DNA from: Rhodovarius crocodyli | GTDB taxonomy: Bacteria; Pseudomonadota; Alphaproteobacteria; Acetobacterales; Acetobacteraceae | Direction of reading: 5' to 3' | Length of the DNA stretch: 64,000 bases | Assembly (NCBI RefSeq): GCF_004005855.1 | Contig: NZ_SACL01000005.1 | Span: 124,001 to 188,000, forward strand | Shown here: positions 37,307 to 45,972 of the stretch, piece after piece | Layout of the letters: every line of letters begins with the position of its first letter | Numbering within the stretch: position 1 is the stretch's first letter | Program-made: the position numbers and the translations under genes | The notes under the pieces: generated by a model | Databases searched by the model: none | What the model saw: the letters and a program-made list of their open reading frames with translations, nothing else | What the model was told of the DNA's origin: nothing

Positions 37307-37996
37307 CTAAGGCACAATCGCCGCGCGGAAGAAGTACATGAAGCGCTTGTCGAGCAGCTTGTAGCGCGTGGTCAGCGCCGCCATGGCGTAGTTGATCTCG
37401 GCCTCGGGGATCTTCAGCTCGCCGATATTCGGGTCGAACAGGTACAAATGCTTGCCGTAGCCGAACAGCTTGCCCGAGGAGAGGTAGGTCGCCATGGCAT
37501 GGCCCACCCCGAAGCCCGAAAGCGCCAGCACGTTGTAGTTGTGGGACTGCCTCAGCGCCGTCAGCAGCCCGGCATCATTCGTGAAGTCATGCCTGTGGAC
37601 GGTGCCGTGCAAACTCATGTTGTAGCGCCGGGCCGCGGCGCTGAGGCCGGTGCGCTGGGCCTCCGCCTCGCTGGCGCCGCCGGTGGCCTTGTTCTGCTGA
37701 TAGGCCAGCTGCACCTGCCGTGCCTCGTTGATCACCTGCTGGGTGTTGAACAGGCCGGCGGCACCGAAACGCGGGGCGTTGCGGTTGGCTTGATGGGTGC
37801 GGATCCAGAACATCGACAGCGCGACGCACACACCGCCCGCGACATCGGAGCCCGCGCCCAGCGCCTGGGTCAGCGCGCTGCCCTGGCTGTAGGCGGCCAC
37901 CAGATACGGTCTCAGCGCCGCACCGGTAATGCCCAGCGCCTTGGCGCCATCCGCCATGAAGGCAAGATTGTCGAATTCATCCACGGATTTGGGCAT
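37307..37996 (-). CDS. YopT-type (peptidase C58) cysteine protease candidate
   Basis: A 229-residue protein. The C58 catalytic triad pattern is visible: C57 in AGGVCVALSMFWI, H166 in GFGVGHAMATYLS, and D188 in LYLFDPNIGE. Spacing and flanking residues resemble YopT and AvrPphB, where these residues form a papain-like site. There is no obvious signal peptide or transmembrane helix. GGGAGG lies upstream of the ATG. It stands alone, with no secretion-system gene nearby. In pathogens and symbionts such proteases are injected effectors; here the role is unknown. Assignment is by motif recognition only. Confidence 0.65.
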   Translation of the reverse strand: MPKSVDEFDNLAFMADGAKALGITGAALRPYLVAAYSQGSALTQALGAGSDVAGGVCVALSMFWIRTHQANRNAPRFGAAGLFNTQQVINEARQVQLAYQQNKATGGASEAEAQRTGLSAAARRYNMSLHGTVHRHDFTNDAGLLTALRQSHNYNVLALSGFGVGHAMATYLSSGKLFGYGKHLYLFDPNIGELKIPEAEINYAMAALTTRYKLLDKRFMYFFRAAIVP

Positions 37997-38059
37997 CGAG
38001 GCCTCCCTGCGTCGGGCGCCCGTGGCGCCCGTTTCTGCATGTCAGGGCGTCTCATGCCC

Positions 38060-38087
38060 GGTGCGGTGGCGTAGCAGCCACCGCACC
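38060..38087. repeat. 11-bp perfect hairpin between tarD and the YopT-like gene
   Basis: GGTGCGGTGGC (38060-38070) pairs with GCCACCGCACC (38077-38087) with a 6-base loop. It lies 44 bases after the tarD stop and 64 bases before the YopT-like start, both on the minus strand. It may be a tarD terminator without a T-tract or a 5' leader structure of the next gene. Confidence 0.45.
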
Positions 38088-38130
38088 GACCTAGCCAATA
38101 GAGGCTTTGAAAGCCGTTAATCGGCAGTGC

Positions 38131-39294
38131 CTATTCCGCCAGCTCGCGCATCACCTTGATCAGGTCCGACTTGCCCTCGAAGCCGATGCCCGGCAGCTCC
38201 GGCATCACGATATGGCCGTTCTCGACCTTCACGCTGTCCGGGAAGCCGCCATAGGGCTGGAACAGGTCCGGGTAGCTCTCATTGCCGCCCAGGCCGAGGC
38301 CCGCCGCGATGTTCAGCGACATCTGGTGCCCGCCATGCGGCACGCAGCGGCTGGGGGACCAGCCGAACTTCTTCAGCTCCTCCAGCGTGCGCAGGTACTC
38401 GACCAGCCCATAGGACAGCGCGCAGTCGAACTGCAGCCAGTCGCGGTCCGGCCGCATGCCGCCGTAGCGCAGCAGGTTGCGGGCATCCAGGTGGCTGAAC
38501 AGGTTCTCGCCGGTCGCCATCGGGCCCGGATAGAACTCGGACAGTGAGGCCTGGAGCGCATAGTCCAGCGGATCACCGGCTTCCTCGTACCAGAACAGCG
38601 GATAGTCCCGCAGCATCTTGGCGTAGGCGATGGCGGTCTCCAGGTCGAAGCGGCCATTGGCGTCCACCGCCAGCTGGGCCTGGCTGCCGATTTCCTTCAG
38701 CACCGCCTCGATCCGGCCGCGGTCCTCCTCGATGGAGGCGCCGCCGATCTTCATCTTCACCACGTTGTAGCCGCGGTCGAGATAGCTGCGCATTTCGGCG
38801 CAAAGCTGGGAATTGTCCTTGCCCGGGTAATAGTAGCCGCCGGCGGCATAGACGAAGACGCGCGGGTTGGCTTCCTTGCCCTGGCTCTCGGCCAGCAGGC
38901 GGAACAGCGGCTTGCCCGCGATCTTGGCCGTCGCGTCCCAGATCGCCATGTCCAGCGTGCCGACGGCCACGCTGCGCTCGCCATGGCCGCCCGGCTTCTC
39001 GTTGGACATCATGGTGGCCCAGATGCGGTGCGGGCACAGGTTGTCGCCGGCCTCGTTCAGCAGGGTCTGGGGTGCTGCCTCCAGGATGCGGCCGCGGAAG
39101 CGCTCACGGATCAGCCCGCCCTGGCCGTAGCGGCCGTTGGAGTTGAAGCCGTAGCCCACCACCCGGCGGCCGTCGCGCACCACGTCTGTCACCACGGCCA
39201 CCAGGCTCGTGGTCATCTTGGTGAAGTCGATATAGGCATTGCGGATGGGCGAGGCGATCGGCTGGGTGATCTCGCAGACGTCGATGATGCGCAT
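38131..39294 (-). CDS. tarD: D(-)-tartrate dehydratase TarD (enolase superfamily)
   Basis: Dehydrates D-tartrate to oxaloacetate; Mg2+-dependent mandelate racemase subgroup enzyme. It has 387 residues. The N-terminal capping domain has PIRNAYIDFTKMTTSL, and the barrel carries the VVKMKIGG lysine pair, DANGRF, EEAGDP and GENLFSH metal and substrate elements, then CVPHGGHQMSLNIAAGLGLGG. From memory these segments are near-identical to the characterised Bradyrhizobium TarD. ATG 39294 gives the family N-terminus. A divergent LysR gene 95 bases away probably controls it. No tartrate transporter is next to it. Confidence 0.9.
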   Translation of the reverse strand: MRIIDVCEITQPIASPIRNAYIDFTKMTTSLVAVVTDVVRDGRRVVGYGFNSNGRYGQGGLIRERFRGRILEAAPQTLLNEAGDNLCPHRIWATMMSNEKPGGHGERSVAVGTLDMAIWDATAKIAGKPLFRLLAESQGKEANPRVFVYAAGGYYYPGKDNSQLCAEMRSYLDRGYNVVKMKIGGASIEEDRGRIEAVLKEIGSQAQLAVDANGRFDLETAIAYAKMLRDYPLFWYEEAGDPLDYALQASLSEFYPGPMATGENLFSHLDARNLLRYGGMRPDRDWLQFDCALSYGLVEYLRTLEELKKFGWSPSRCVPHGGHQMSLNIAAGLGLGGNESYPDLFQPYGGFPDSVKVENGHIVMPELPGIGFEGKSDLIKVMRELAE

Positions 39295-39389
39295 GGGCGT
39301 ACTCCCTTGTTCGGGGCGGACCCTAGGTCTGGACCCCACCGCGCGGCCAATGCCAAGATCGGTTCATGTGATGCGCGAACGGTATCGTC

Positions 39390-40247
39390 GTGGAATTGGA
39401 CTGGCTGAAGGATTTTCTCGCGCTCGCGGAACAGCGGAACTTCTCCCGCGCGGCGGAGTTGCGCCACGTGACCCAGCCCGCCTTCAGCCGCCGCATCCGC
39501 GCGCTGGAGGACTGGATCGGCACCCCCCTGTTCGAGCGCGGCGCCCAGGGCGCGGAGCTGACCGCCGCCGGCACCCATTTCCACCCCCTGGCCGAGGACA
39601 TGCTGCACCGCCTGCACCGCGCCCGCCGCGACACCAAGGCGGTGGCGGAACGCGAGGCCGCGTCCCTGTCCATCGCGGCCACCCATGCGCTGTCCTTCAC
39701 CTTCTTCCCCGGCTGGATCCGCGCGCGCCTGCCGCTGGAGGCGCTGGGCACGATCAACCTCGTCTCCGACAGCCTGGAGGCCTGCGAGCAGATCATGCTG
39801 GCGGGCGAGGTGCATGCCCTGCTGTGCCATCACCACCCGGACGCGCCGGGCCGGCTGGAGGCCGGGCGGTTCGAGAGCCGGGTGGTTGGCGGCGACGTGC
39901 TGGTGCCGATGTGCGCGCCCGGTTCGGCCTGGACGCTGGAGGGCCCGACGCGCCTGCTGGGCTACAGCCAGGCCTCCGGCTTGGGGCGCATCCTGGCCGC
40001 CGCCGCCCCCACCCTGCCCGGCCCAGCCGAGGTGGTGTTCACCTCGCACCTGGCCGCCACGCTGATGACGATGGCGCGCGAGGGCTATGGCGTGGCCTGG
40101 CTGCCCATGACCATGGCCGGGGAGGAGCTGGAACGCGGCCGGCTGGTCAGGGCCGGGGGCGAGGCGTTCGATGTACAGGTGGAGATCAGGCTGTTCAGGG
40201 CGCTGGGCGGGAATAACCCCGGGGCGGCGCTGCTGTGGGGGATGTAA
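39390..40247 (+). CDS. LysR-family transcriptional regulator, probable tarD regulator
   Basis: A 285-residue regulator. The N-terminal winged helix (WLKDFLALAEQRNFSRAAEL, then VTQPAFSRRIRALED) and a periplasmic-binding-like effector domain (about 90-285) are typical. The start is GTG 39390. It is transcribed divergently from tarD with about 95 bases between, the usual LysR target arrangement, so tartrate sensing is a reasonable inference. Confidence 0.85.
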   Translation: MELDWLKDFLALAEQRNFSRAAELRHVTQPAFSRRIRALEDWIGTPLFERGAQGAELTAAGTHFHPLAEDMLHRLHRARRDTKAVAEREAASLSIAATHALSFTFFPGWIRARLPLEALGTINLVSDSLEACEQIMLAGEVHALLCHHHPDAPGRLEAGRFESRVVGGDVLVPMCAPGSAWTLEGPTRLLGYSQASGLGRILAAAAPTLPGPAEVVFTSHLAATLMTMAREGYGVAWLPMTMAGEELERGRLVRAGGEAFDVQVEIRLFRALGGNNPGAALLWGM

Positions 40248-40256
40248 GTTAGATAT

Positions 40257-40354
40257 CTTCTTTTTCTGAAGAAAAAGAAGCAAAAAGACTTCGTGAGTTT
40301 TAGGGAGACCCAAAACTCACAAAAGTTTTTTGGTTCTTTTTTACAAAAAAGAAC
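40257..40354. repeat. AT-rich three-hairpin repeat, copy A4 (inverted orientation)
   Basis: Between the convergent stops of the LysR gene and the PBP1A gene, ending 1 base before the latter's stop codon. Order is H3 (CTTCTTTTTC-TGAA-GAAAAAGAAG, 40257-40280), H2 (CAAAAAGACTTCGTGAG with its partner to 40332) and H1 (GTTCTTTTTT-AC-AAAAAAGAAC, 40333-40354). That is the reverse of copies A2 and A3, so the whole element is inverted. Confidence 0.8.
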
Positions 40355-40355
40355 G

Positions 40356-42884
40356 TCAATAAATCCCACCCAAATTCTGCTCCACCCGCTCGGCGGCACC
40401 CGGCGAGAAGCTATCCACCGGCTGCGCGCTGTTCTCCGTGCCCGGGCGGAACGCCTCGATGATGGACTGCCCGTTGTCGTGCTGGATACGCACCAGCGAC
40501 ACGCCCGGAGGCGCGCGGAACGGCACGGCGGGGCTGCCCTGCAGGGCGGCGGCCATCACGTCGCGGAAGATGGGCGCCGCGTTGCTGCCGCCGGCCTCGC
40601 CATTGCCCAGGCTGCGCGGGTCATCGAAGCCGACCCACACCGCGACCACGATGTCGGGCGTGAAGCCCACGAACCAGTTGTCCTTGTAGTCGTTGCTGGT
40701 GCCGGTCTTGCCGGCGACGGGGCGGTTGAGGCCCGCACCGGCGCGGCCGCCGGTGCCGCGCTGCACCACGCCCTGCAGCATGTTCACCATCTGATAGGCG
40801 GCGATGGGGTCGGTGATGCGCCGGCGATTGTCCTCCAGGCTCGGCACCTGCTCGGGGCCGGCGCTGCAGCCCTGGCAGCCGCGCGTGTCACCACGCCACA
40901 CCACCCGGCCGCGCTGGTCCTGCACGCTGTCCACCAGGGTGGGGTTCACGCGCCGCCCTCCATTGACGAAGCCCGCATAGGCCGCGGCCATGCGCGCCAC
41001 CGTCGTCTCGCCCGCACCCAGGCTCATCGCCAGATAAGGCTGCATGTTCTCGATCACGCCGAAGCGGTTGGCCACATCGGCCACGCGCTCCATGCCGACC
41101 TGCTGGGCGATGCGCACCGTCACCAGGTTGAGGCTTCGCTCCAGCGCCGCGCGCATGGACACGGCCGAACCCGTGGCGCCGCCGCTGTAGTTGCTGGGGC
41201 GCCAGACGCCGGCGCCGGTCTGCACCTCGACCGGCGTGTCCAGGAAGCGCTGGTTGGGGGGAATGCCCTCCTCCAGCGCCGCCAGATAGACGAAGGGCTT
41301 GAAGGAGGAGCCGGGCTGGCGCAGCGCCTGGGTGGCGCGGTTGTACTGGCTGCGGTCGAAGCTCCAGCCGCCCGCCATGGCCAGGATGCGGCCGGTGGCC
41401 GGGTCCAGCGCGACGACGGCGCCCTCGACCTCCGGCACCTGGCGCAGGCTGACGCGGCCCTGGCGCTGGGCGTTGGGCTCCACCATCACCACGTCGCCCA
41501 CGGAAACCACGTCGCCCATGCGGCGCGGGGCGTTGCCCAGGCGCGGCGTCTCGTTCGGGCGGCCCGGCAGCTGCGGCCGCGCCCAGGCGAGGTCGGAGAG
41601 ATCCATCACGCCCTCACGCGGGATCAGCGTGCGGGCGGGGCTGCGCTCCAGCCAGGAGACGCGGGCCTCCGTGTTGCTCACCTGGCGCACGACGGCCAGC
41701 TGCCAGGAGGCCAGCATGCCGCCGGGTCGGGGCGTGGCCTCCAGGCCCGGCTGCCAGTCCTGCGGGCCGGCGGCGATGCGCGCCGCGGGGCCGCGCCAGC
41801 CGCCGCGACGGCGGTCGTAGTTCATCAGCCCGGTGTGCAGGGCCGTCTCGGTCGCGGCCTGCAGGTCGGGGTCCAGGCTGGTGCGCACCACCAGGCCACC
41901 GCCGCCGGTCTGTTCGGCGCCGAAGCGGGTGACGAGCTCACGCCGCACTTCCTCGGTGAAGTGCTGGCCCACCGCCACCATGTCGGGGCGGCGGGTCGGG
42001 CGCGTCACCAGGGGCTCGGCCTGGGCCGCGCGCATCTCCTCCTGGGTGATGGCGCCGTCCTCGGCCATGCGTTCCAGCACCCAGTTGCGGCGGGCACGCG
42101 CCGCGTCCGCGAAGCGGGCCGGGTTGTAGTTGTTGGGCGCCTTGGGCAGGGAGGCCAGGAAGGCCATCTCCGCGATGGTCAGGTCATCCAGGCCCTTGTT
42201 GAAATAGGCCTGGGCGGCGGCCGCCACGCCATAGGCCTGGGCACCCAGATAGATCTCGTTCAGGTAGATCTCGAGGATACGGTCCTTGCTGAGCGTGTTC
42301 TCCAGCCGGATCGCCAGCAGCGCCTCACGCGCCTTGCGCAGCAGCGTGCGGTCCGAACCCACCAGCATGTTCTTCGCCACCTGCTGGGTGATGGTCGAGG
42401 CACCCTGCATGCGCCGGCCCGACCCGCGCTCACGCGCATAGGTCACGAGGGAGCGCACGATGCCCATGGGGTCGATGCCGTGGTGCTCGCGGAAGCGCTG
42501 GTCCTCGGCCGAGATGAAGGCGCGCTGCAGCCGGGCGGGAATGGCCTCGATCGGCACAAAGACGCGGCGTTCCACGGCCAGCTCCGCCATCAGGCGGCTG
42601 TCGGCGGCATAGATGCGCGACATCTGCTGGGGGTGATAATCGGCCAGCCAGCGATGGTCCGGCAGATCCGCCTGCAGGCTGGCATACATGCCCAAGCCCG
42701 CCACGCCGCCCGAAAGCACCATCACCGTGGCGCCCACCGTCATCAGCCGCAGGATGCCCCAGCCGCGCGCGCGCTTGCGCCCCTTGCGCGGCTTCTCCTG
42801 CTTCTCAGGCTTGGGTGCGGGCGCGGCCGGGTCGTGGGATGGCGTTGCCATCCGCCCTTCGGCGCGGAAATCGTCTTCGGCCAT
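40356..42884 (-). CDS. mrcA: Penicillin-binding protein 1A (bifunctional transglycosylase/transpeptidase)
   Basis: Builds and cross-links peptidoglycan from the inner membrane. It has 842 residues. A basic cytoplasmic N-terminus (KRARGW region) precedes a membrane anchor at about 44-70. The GT51 domain shows FISAEDQRFREHHGIDPMGI and STITQQVAKNML. The transpeptidase domain has the SxxK serine in GSSFKPFVYLAALEEG and the KTG motif in AGKTGTSNDYKDNWFVGF. The C-terminus ends shortly after the transpeptidase domain. It is monocistronic, with AT-rich repeat A4 as terminator. Confidence 0.95.
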   Translation of the reverse strand: MAEDDFRAEGRMATPSHDPAAPAPKPEKQEKPRKGRKRARGWGILRLMTVGATVMVLSGGVAGLGMYASLQADLPDHRWLADYHPQQMSRIYAADSRLMAELAVERRVFVPIEAIPARLQRAFISAEDQRFREHHGIDPMGIVRSLVTYARERGSGRRMQGASTITQQVAKNMLVGSDRTLLRKAREALLAIRLENTLSKDRILEIYLNEIYLGAQAYGVAAAAQAYFNKGLDDLTIAEMAFLASLPKAPNNYNPARFADAARARRNWVLERMAEDGAITQEEMRAAQAEPLVTRPTRRPDMVAVGQHFTEEVRRELVTRFGAEQTGGGGLVVRTSLDPDLQAATETALHTGLMNYDRRRGGWRGPAARIAAGPQDWQPGLEATPRPGGMLASWQLAVVRQVSNTEARVSWLERSPARTLIPREGVMDLSDLAWARPQLPGRPNETPRLGNAPRRMGDVVSVGDVVMVEPNAQRQGRVSLRQVPEVEGAVVALDPATGRILAMAGGWSFDRSQYNRATQALRQPGSSFKPFVYLAALEEGIPPNQRFLDTPVEVQTGAGVWRPSNYSGGATGSAVSMRAALERSLNLVTVRIAQQVGMERVADVANRFGVIENMQPYLAMSLGAGETTVARMAAAYAGFVNGGRRVNPTLVDSVQDQRGRVVWRGDTRGCQGCSAGPEQVPSLEDNRRRITDPIAAYQMVNMLQGVVQRGTGGRAGAGLNRPVAGKTGTSNDYKDNWFVGFTPDIVVAVWVGFDDPRSLGNGEAGGSNAAPIFRDVMAAALQGSPAVPFRAPPGVSLVRIQHDNGQSIIEAFRPGTENSAQPVDSFSPGAAERVEQNLGGIY

Positions 42885-43124
42885 GCTGTCGGTCTAAGTC
42901 CCCTGGGCGACGCGCCTGCTCACACGGGCGTGCGCGATGCGGCGTACATGGTGAATGCCGCTCAGGGGAAGAAGTATCGCACGAACGAATGATTTTCAGA
43001 AATGCGCGGTGGCGAGGGCAGATGCCCGGCTTTGCAGGCGGATCAAGGCGCTGCCGGGCGATGTTTCAAAGTGAAATCGGGGGAACATCAGGGGCTTCCC
43101 CCACCAGAGACCTGGGCGCGTGTC

Positions 43125-43139
43125 GGGGGCAGAGCCCCC
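43125..43139 (-). terminator. GC hairpin after ilvE
   Basis: GGGGGC-AGA-GCCCCC (43125-43130 and 43134-43139), 13 bases after the ilvE stop. Same 3-base-loop layout as at 452 and 16967, but a shorter stem. Confidence 0.45.
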
Positions 43140-43152
43140 CACGGCCGTCGCC

Positions 43153-44250
43153 TTACGCCTCCACCGGCACCTTCACTTCGCTGGTCCAGCCATGCGGGTC
43201 GTTGCTGTGCCCGTACTGGATGCCGATGATCGCGTCATACAGCTTCTGGGTCAGCGCGCCGGTCTGGCCGTTGCCGATCTTGATGTTCTCGCCCTTGTAG
43301 CCGAGCTCACCGACCGGGGAGACGACGGCCGCGGTGCCCGTTCCCCACATCTCCTTCAGGGTGCCGTTGCGGCCGGCTTCCATCACCTCGTCGATGCTGA
43401 TCTTGCGCTCGGAGACCTTGTGGCCCCAGTCGCGCAGCAGCTGCAGGATGGAGTTGCGGGTCACGCCGTCCAGGATGGTGCCGGCCAGCGGCGGGGTGAT
43501 CACCTCATCGCCGATCTGCATCATGATGTTCATGGTGCCGACCTCGTCGATCCACTTACGCTCGACGCCGTCCAGCCACAGCACCTGGGTGTAGCCGGCG
43601 CGCTCGGCCTCGGCCTGGCCCGAGAGGGAGGCGGCGTAGTTGGCCGCCGTCTTGGCCTCGCCCAGGCCACCCTTCACGGCGCGGACATGGTTGTCGGAGG
43701 CCAGGATGCGGACCGGCTTCACGCCTTCCTTGTAATAGGCACCGACCGGCGAGCAGATCACGAAATAGGTGTAGCTGTGCGAGGGATGCACGCCCAGCAT
43801 CACGTCGGTCGCGATGATGGTCGGGCGGATGTACAGCGAGGTACCGGGGGTGGAGGGCACCCATTCATGGTCGACGCCCACGATCGCCTCGAAGCTGCGG
43901 CGCACCAGATCGGCGTCAAGCTCGGGCATGCACAGGGCGCGGGCGGACTTGTTCAGGCGCTCCGCATGGCGCTGGGCGCGGAACAGGCGGATCTTGCCGC
44001 CCTCACCGCGATAGGCCTTCAGCCCGTCGAAGATGGCCTGGCCGTAGTGCAGGACGGAGGTCGCGGGGTCGAGCGTCAGCGGGCCGTAGGGCACCACGCG
44101 CGGGTCGTGCCAGCCCTTGCCCTCGGTGTAGTCCATCATGAACATGTGGTCGGTGAAGACCTTGCCGAAGGCCAGCGTGTTGTCGGCGGGACGCTGGGCC
44201 GGGCTCCGGGTCCGGGTGACGCTGATGGGGGTCTCGGTCGGGCTGGACAT
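43153..44250 (-). CDS. ilvE: Branched-chain amino acid aminotransferase
   Basis: PLP enzyme for the last step of valine, leucine and isoleucine synthesis. It has 365 residues, matching the longer (type II) BCAT branch. PLP lysine lies in GGLGEAKTAANYAAS; LHYGQAIFDGLKAYR and LWLDGVERKWIDEVGTMN are family-typical. Start chosen at MSSPTETPIS (44250); in-frame ATG codons upstream at 44286 and beyond are possible. Monocistronic, between mrcA and a histidine phosphatase gene. Confidence 0.95.
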   Translation of the reverse strand: MSSPTETPISVTRTRSPAQRPADNTLAFGKVFTDHMFMMDYTEGKGWHDPRVVPYGPLTLDPATSVLHYGQAIFDGLKAYRGEGGKIRLFRAQRHAERLNKSARALCMPELDADLVRRSFEAIVGVDHEWVPSTPGTSLYIRPTIIATDVMLGVHPSHSYTYFVICSPVGAYYKEGVKPVRILASDNHVRAVKGGLGEAKTAANYAASLSGQAEAERAGYTQVLWLDGVERKWIDEVGTMNIMMQIGDEVITPPLAGTILDGVTRNSILQLLRDWGHKVSERKISIDEVMEAGRNGTLKEMWGTGTAAVVSPVGELGYKGENIKIGNGQTGALTQKLYDAIIGIQYGHSNDPHGWTSEVKVPVEA

Positions 44251-44349
44251 CGCAGGGTTCCGCAAGCTTGTTTCGCTGGCCTTCATCCTATCGCAACATC
44301 CATGCGCGAATAGTCCCGCACGGGCACATTGCACCCATGCGGTGACGGA

Positions 44350-44946
44350 TTAGGTCAATGCCTCTGCCCTGACCACGCCCAGGTGCCGCCAGCGCCCGGA
44401 ATCGGGAAGGAACAAGGCGAGGCTGCCTTCCGGGAACTCCGCCTGGGACAGGCCGCGCCCCAGGATCAGGCCGAGCGGGACGATGTGGCCGACCATCACG
44501 CGATGACCGGGGGCGGGCCGGGCCAGCAGGGCGGAGACTTCCGCCGCGTCCTGCGCCGGATCGCGATGGGCGTAGTCGTCGGCGACCAGGGCGGGGTGGA
44601 TGCGGGCATCGCCGAAGGCCAGACGGGCCGTGTCCTGGGCGCGGTACACCGGGCTGGTCAGGGCCTCGGCCACCTGGACGCCACGCCGGCGCAGGCCTTC
44701 GCCCAAGGCGCGCGCCAGCGCCTCGCCGGCCGGGCTCAGGTTGCGCTGGCCTGCGCGGTCATGCAGTCGGCCGGTATCGGCCTGGCTGCGGTCGGTGATG
44801 GAATGGCGCATGTAGATATTGAGGCCCGGCGCGGGCGGAGCCAGCAGCGCCATGGCCTGCTCGGTGGTCAGCAGACCGTCGGCGCGGGCAAGCGCCGACA
44901 GATCGAGAAGCGGCAGGGCGAGGAGCGGCAGGGCGCGGCGGAGCAT
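44350..44946 (-). CDS. Histidine phosphatase family protein, exported
   Basis: A 198-residue member of the phosphoglycerate mutase-like (branch 1) fold. A signal peptide covers about 1-22 (MLRRALPLLALPLLDLSALARA). The phosphohistidine motif reads YMRHSITDR, with S in place of the usual G after RH; the second histidine is in VMVGHIVPLG. A periplasmic phosphatase or a non-catalytic relative is possible. It sits alone between ilvE and dppD on the minus strand. Confidence 0.75.
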   Translation of the reverse strand: MLRRALPLLALPLLDLSALARADGLLTTEQAMALLAPPAPGLNIYMRHSITDRSQADTGRLHDRAGQRNLSPAGEALARALGEGLRRRGVQVAEALTSPVYRAQDTARLAFGDARIHPALVADDYAHRDPAQDAAEVSALLARPAPGHRVMVGHIVPLGLILGRGLSQAEFPEGSLALFLPDSGRWRHLGVVRAEALT

Positions 44947-44985
44947 GACCGCATGCTGCCCGAACGGCGGCACGCCGCGAAACCC

Positions 44986-45972
44986 CTAACCCAGCTTGAT
45001 GCACCGCCCGCGCCGATCGCCGCCCAGCTCCACCATGGGCGGGATCGCATCCAGGCAGGCCTGCTCCGCCAGCGCGCAGCGGGGGGCGAAGCTGCAATTC
45101 ATGGGCTTCGTCGCCAGGCTGGGCGGCGCGCCGGGGATGGTCGTCAGCTTCTTGCCGCGCATGTTGCCATGCACGGTGCTGTTCAGCAGCCCGCGGGGAT
45201 AAGGGTGCGCCGGGCCGGACATGAAGCCCGCCACCGGCCCTTCCTCGACCACCTTGCCGGCATACATCACGGCCACCCGGTCCGCGATCTCGCCGGCCAC
45301 GCCCAGGTCATGGGTCACGAAGATCACGCCCATGCCCAGCTTCTGCTGCAGTTCGCGCAGCAGCAGCAGCACCTGGATCTGCACCGTGGCGTCCAGTGCC
45401 GTGGTGGGCTCGTCGGCCAGCAACAGCTTGGGCTTGCAGGCCAGCGCCACCGCGATCATGGCGCGCTGGCGCAGGCCGCCTGACAGCTCATGCGGATAGG
45501 CCGCGAGCCGCCGCTTGGCGGAGGGGATCTGCACCAGTTCCAGCAATTCCAGCGCGCGGGCATCGGCGGCGGAGCGGGAGACGCCCTCATGCCGCTGCAC
45601 GGCCTCCGCGATCTGCCGCCCGATGGTGAAGACCGGGTCCATCGCCGTCATCGGCTCCTGGAAGATCATCGAGACATCGCCGCCGCGATAGCGCGACAGT
45701 TCCCGCTCGCTCATCGCCATCACGTCGCGGCCCGCGACCTCGACGCTGCCCGAGACCTTGGCGAATTTCGGCAGCAGCCGCATCAGCGCGCGCAGCGTGA
45801 CCGACTTGCCGGAACCGGATTCGCCCAGGATGCACAGCACCTCGCCCTGGGCGAGGTCCATGTCCACGCCATTCACCGCATGCACGGTGCGGTCGCGCGT
45901 CTGGAAGGTGACATGCACGTCGCGCAGCCGCATCAGCGGCGTGGCGGCTTCGGGCTTCAGGGCGGCGCTCAT
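44986..45972 (-). CDS. dppD: Peptide ABC transporter ATPase (DppD/OppD type)
   Basis: A 328-residue ATPase. Walker A GESGSGKS, signature LSGGLRQRAMIA and Walker B LLLADEPTTALD are intact. The C-terminal oligopeptide-transporter domain has CSFAPRCALAEQAC, a possible Fe-S or structural cysteine cluster of this class. Its ATG overlaps the dppF stop by 4 bases. No permease or binding-protein gene is nearby, so its partners must be encoded elsewhere. Nickel or dipeptide specificity cannot be read from the ATPase. Confidence 0.9.
   Translation of the reverse strand: MSAALKPEAATPLMRLRDVHVTFQTRDRTVHAVNGVDMDLAQGEVLCILGESGSGKSVTLRALMRLLPKFAKVSGSVEVAGRDVMAMSERELSRYRGGDVSMIFQEPMTAMDPVFTIGRQIAEAVQRHEGVSRSAADARALELLELVQIPSAKRRLAAYPHELSGGLRQRAMIAVALACKPKLLLADEPTTALDATVQIQVLLLLRELQQKLGMGVIFVTHDLGVAGEIADRVAVMYAGKVVEEGPVAGFMSGPAHPYPRGLLNSTVHGNMRGKKLTTIPGAPPSLATKPMNCSFAPRCALAEQACLDAIPPMVELGGDRRGRCIKLG

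Noticed and set aside
37307-37996. A type III secretion locus around the YopT-like gene
   Set aside because: Neighbours are a dehydrogenase, tarD and a LysR regulator; no apparatus or chaperone gene is present in the window.
38060-38087. 11-bp hairpin as a riboswitch or tRNA-like structure
   Set aside because: Only a simple stem-loop; no conserved aptamer core or cloverleaf could be drawn.
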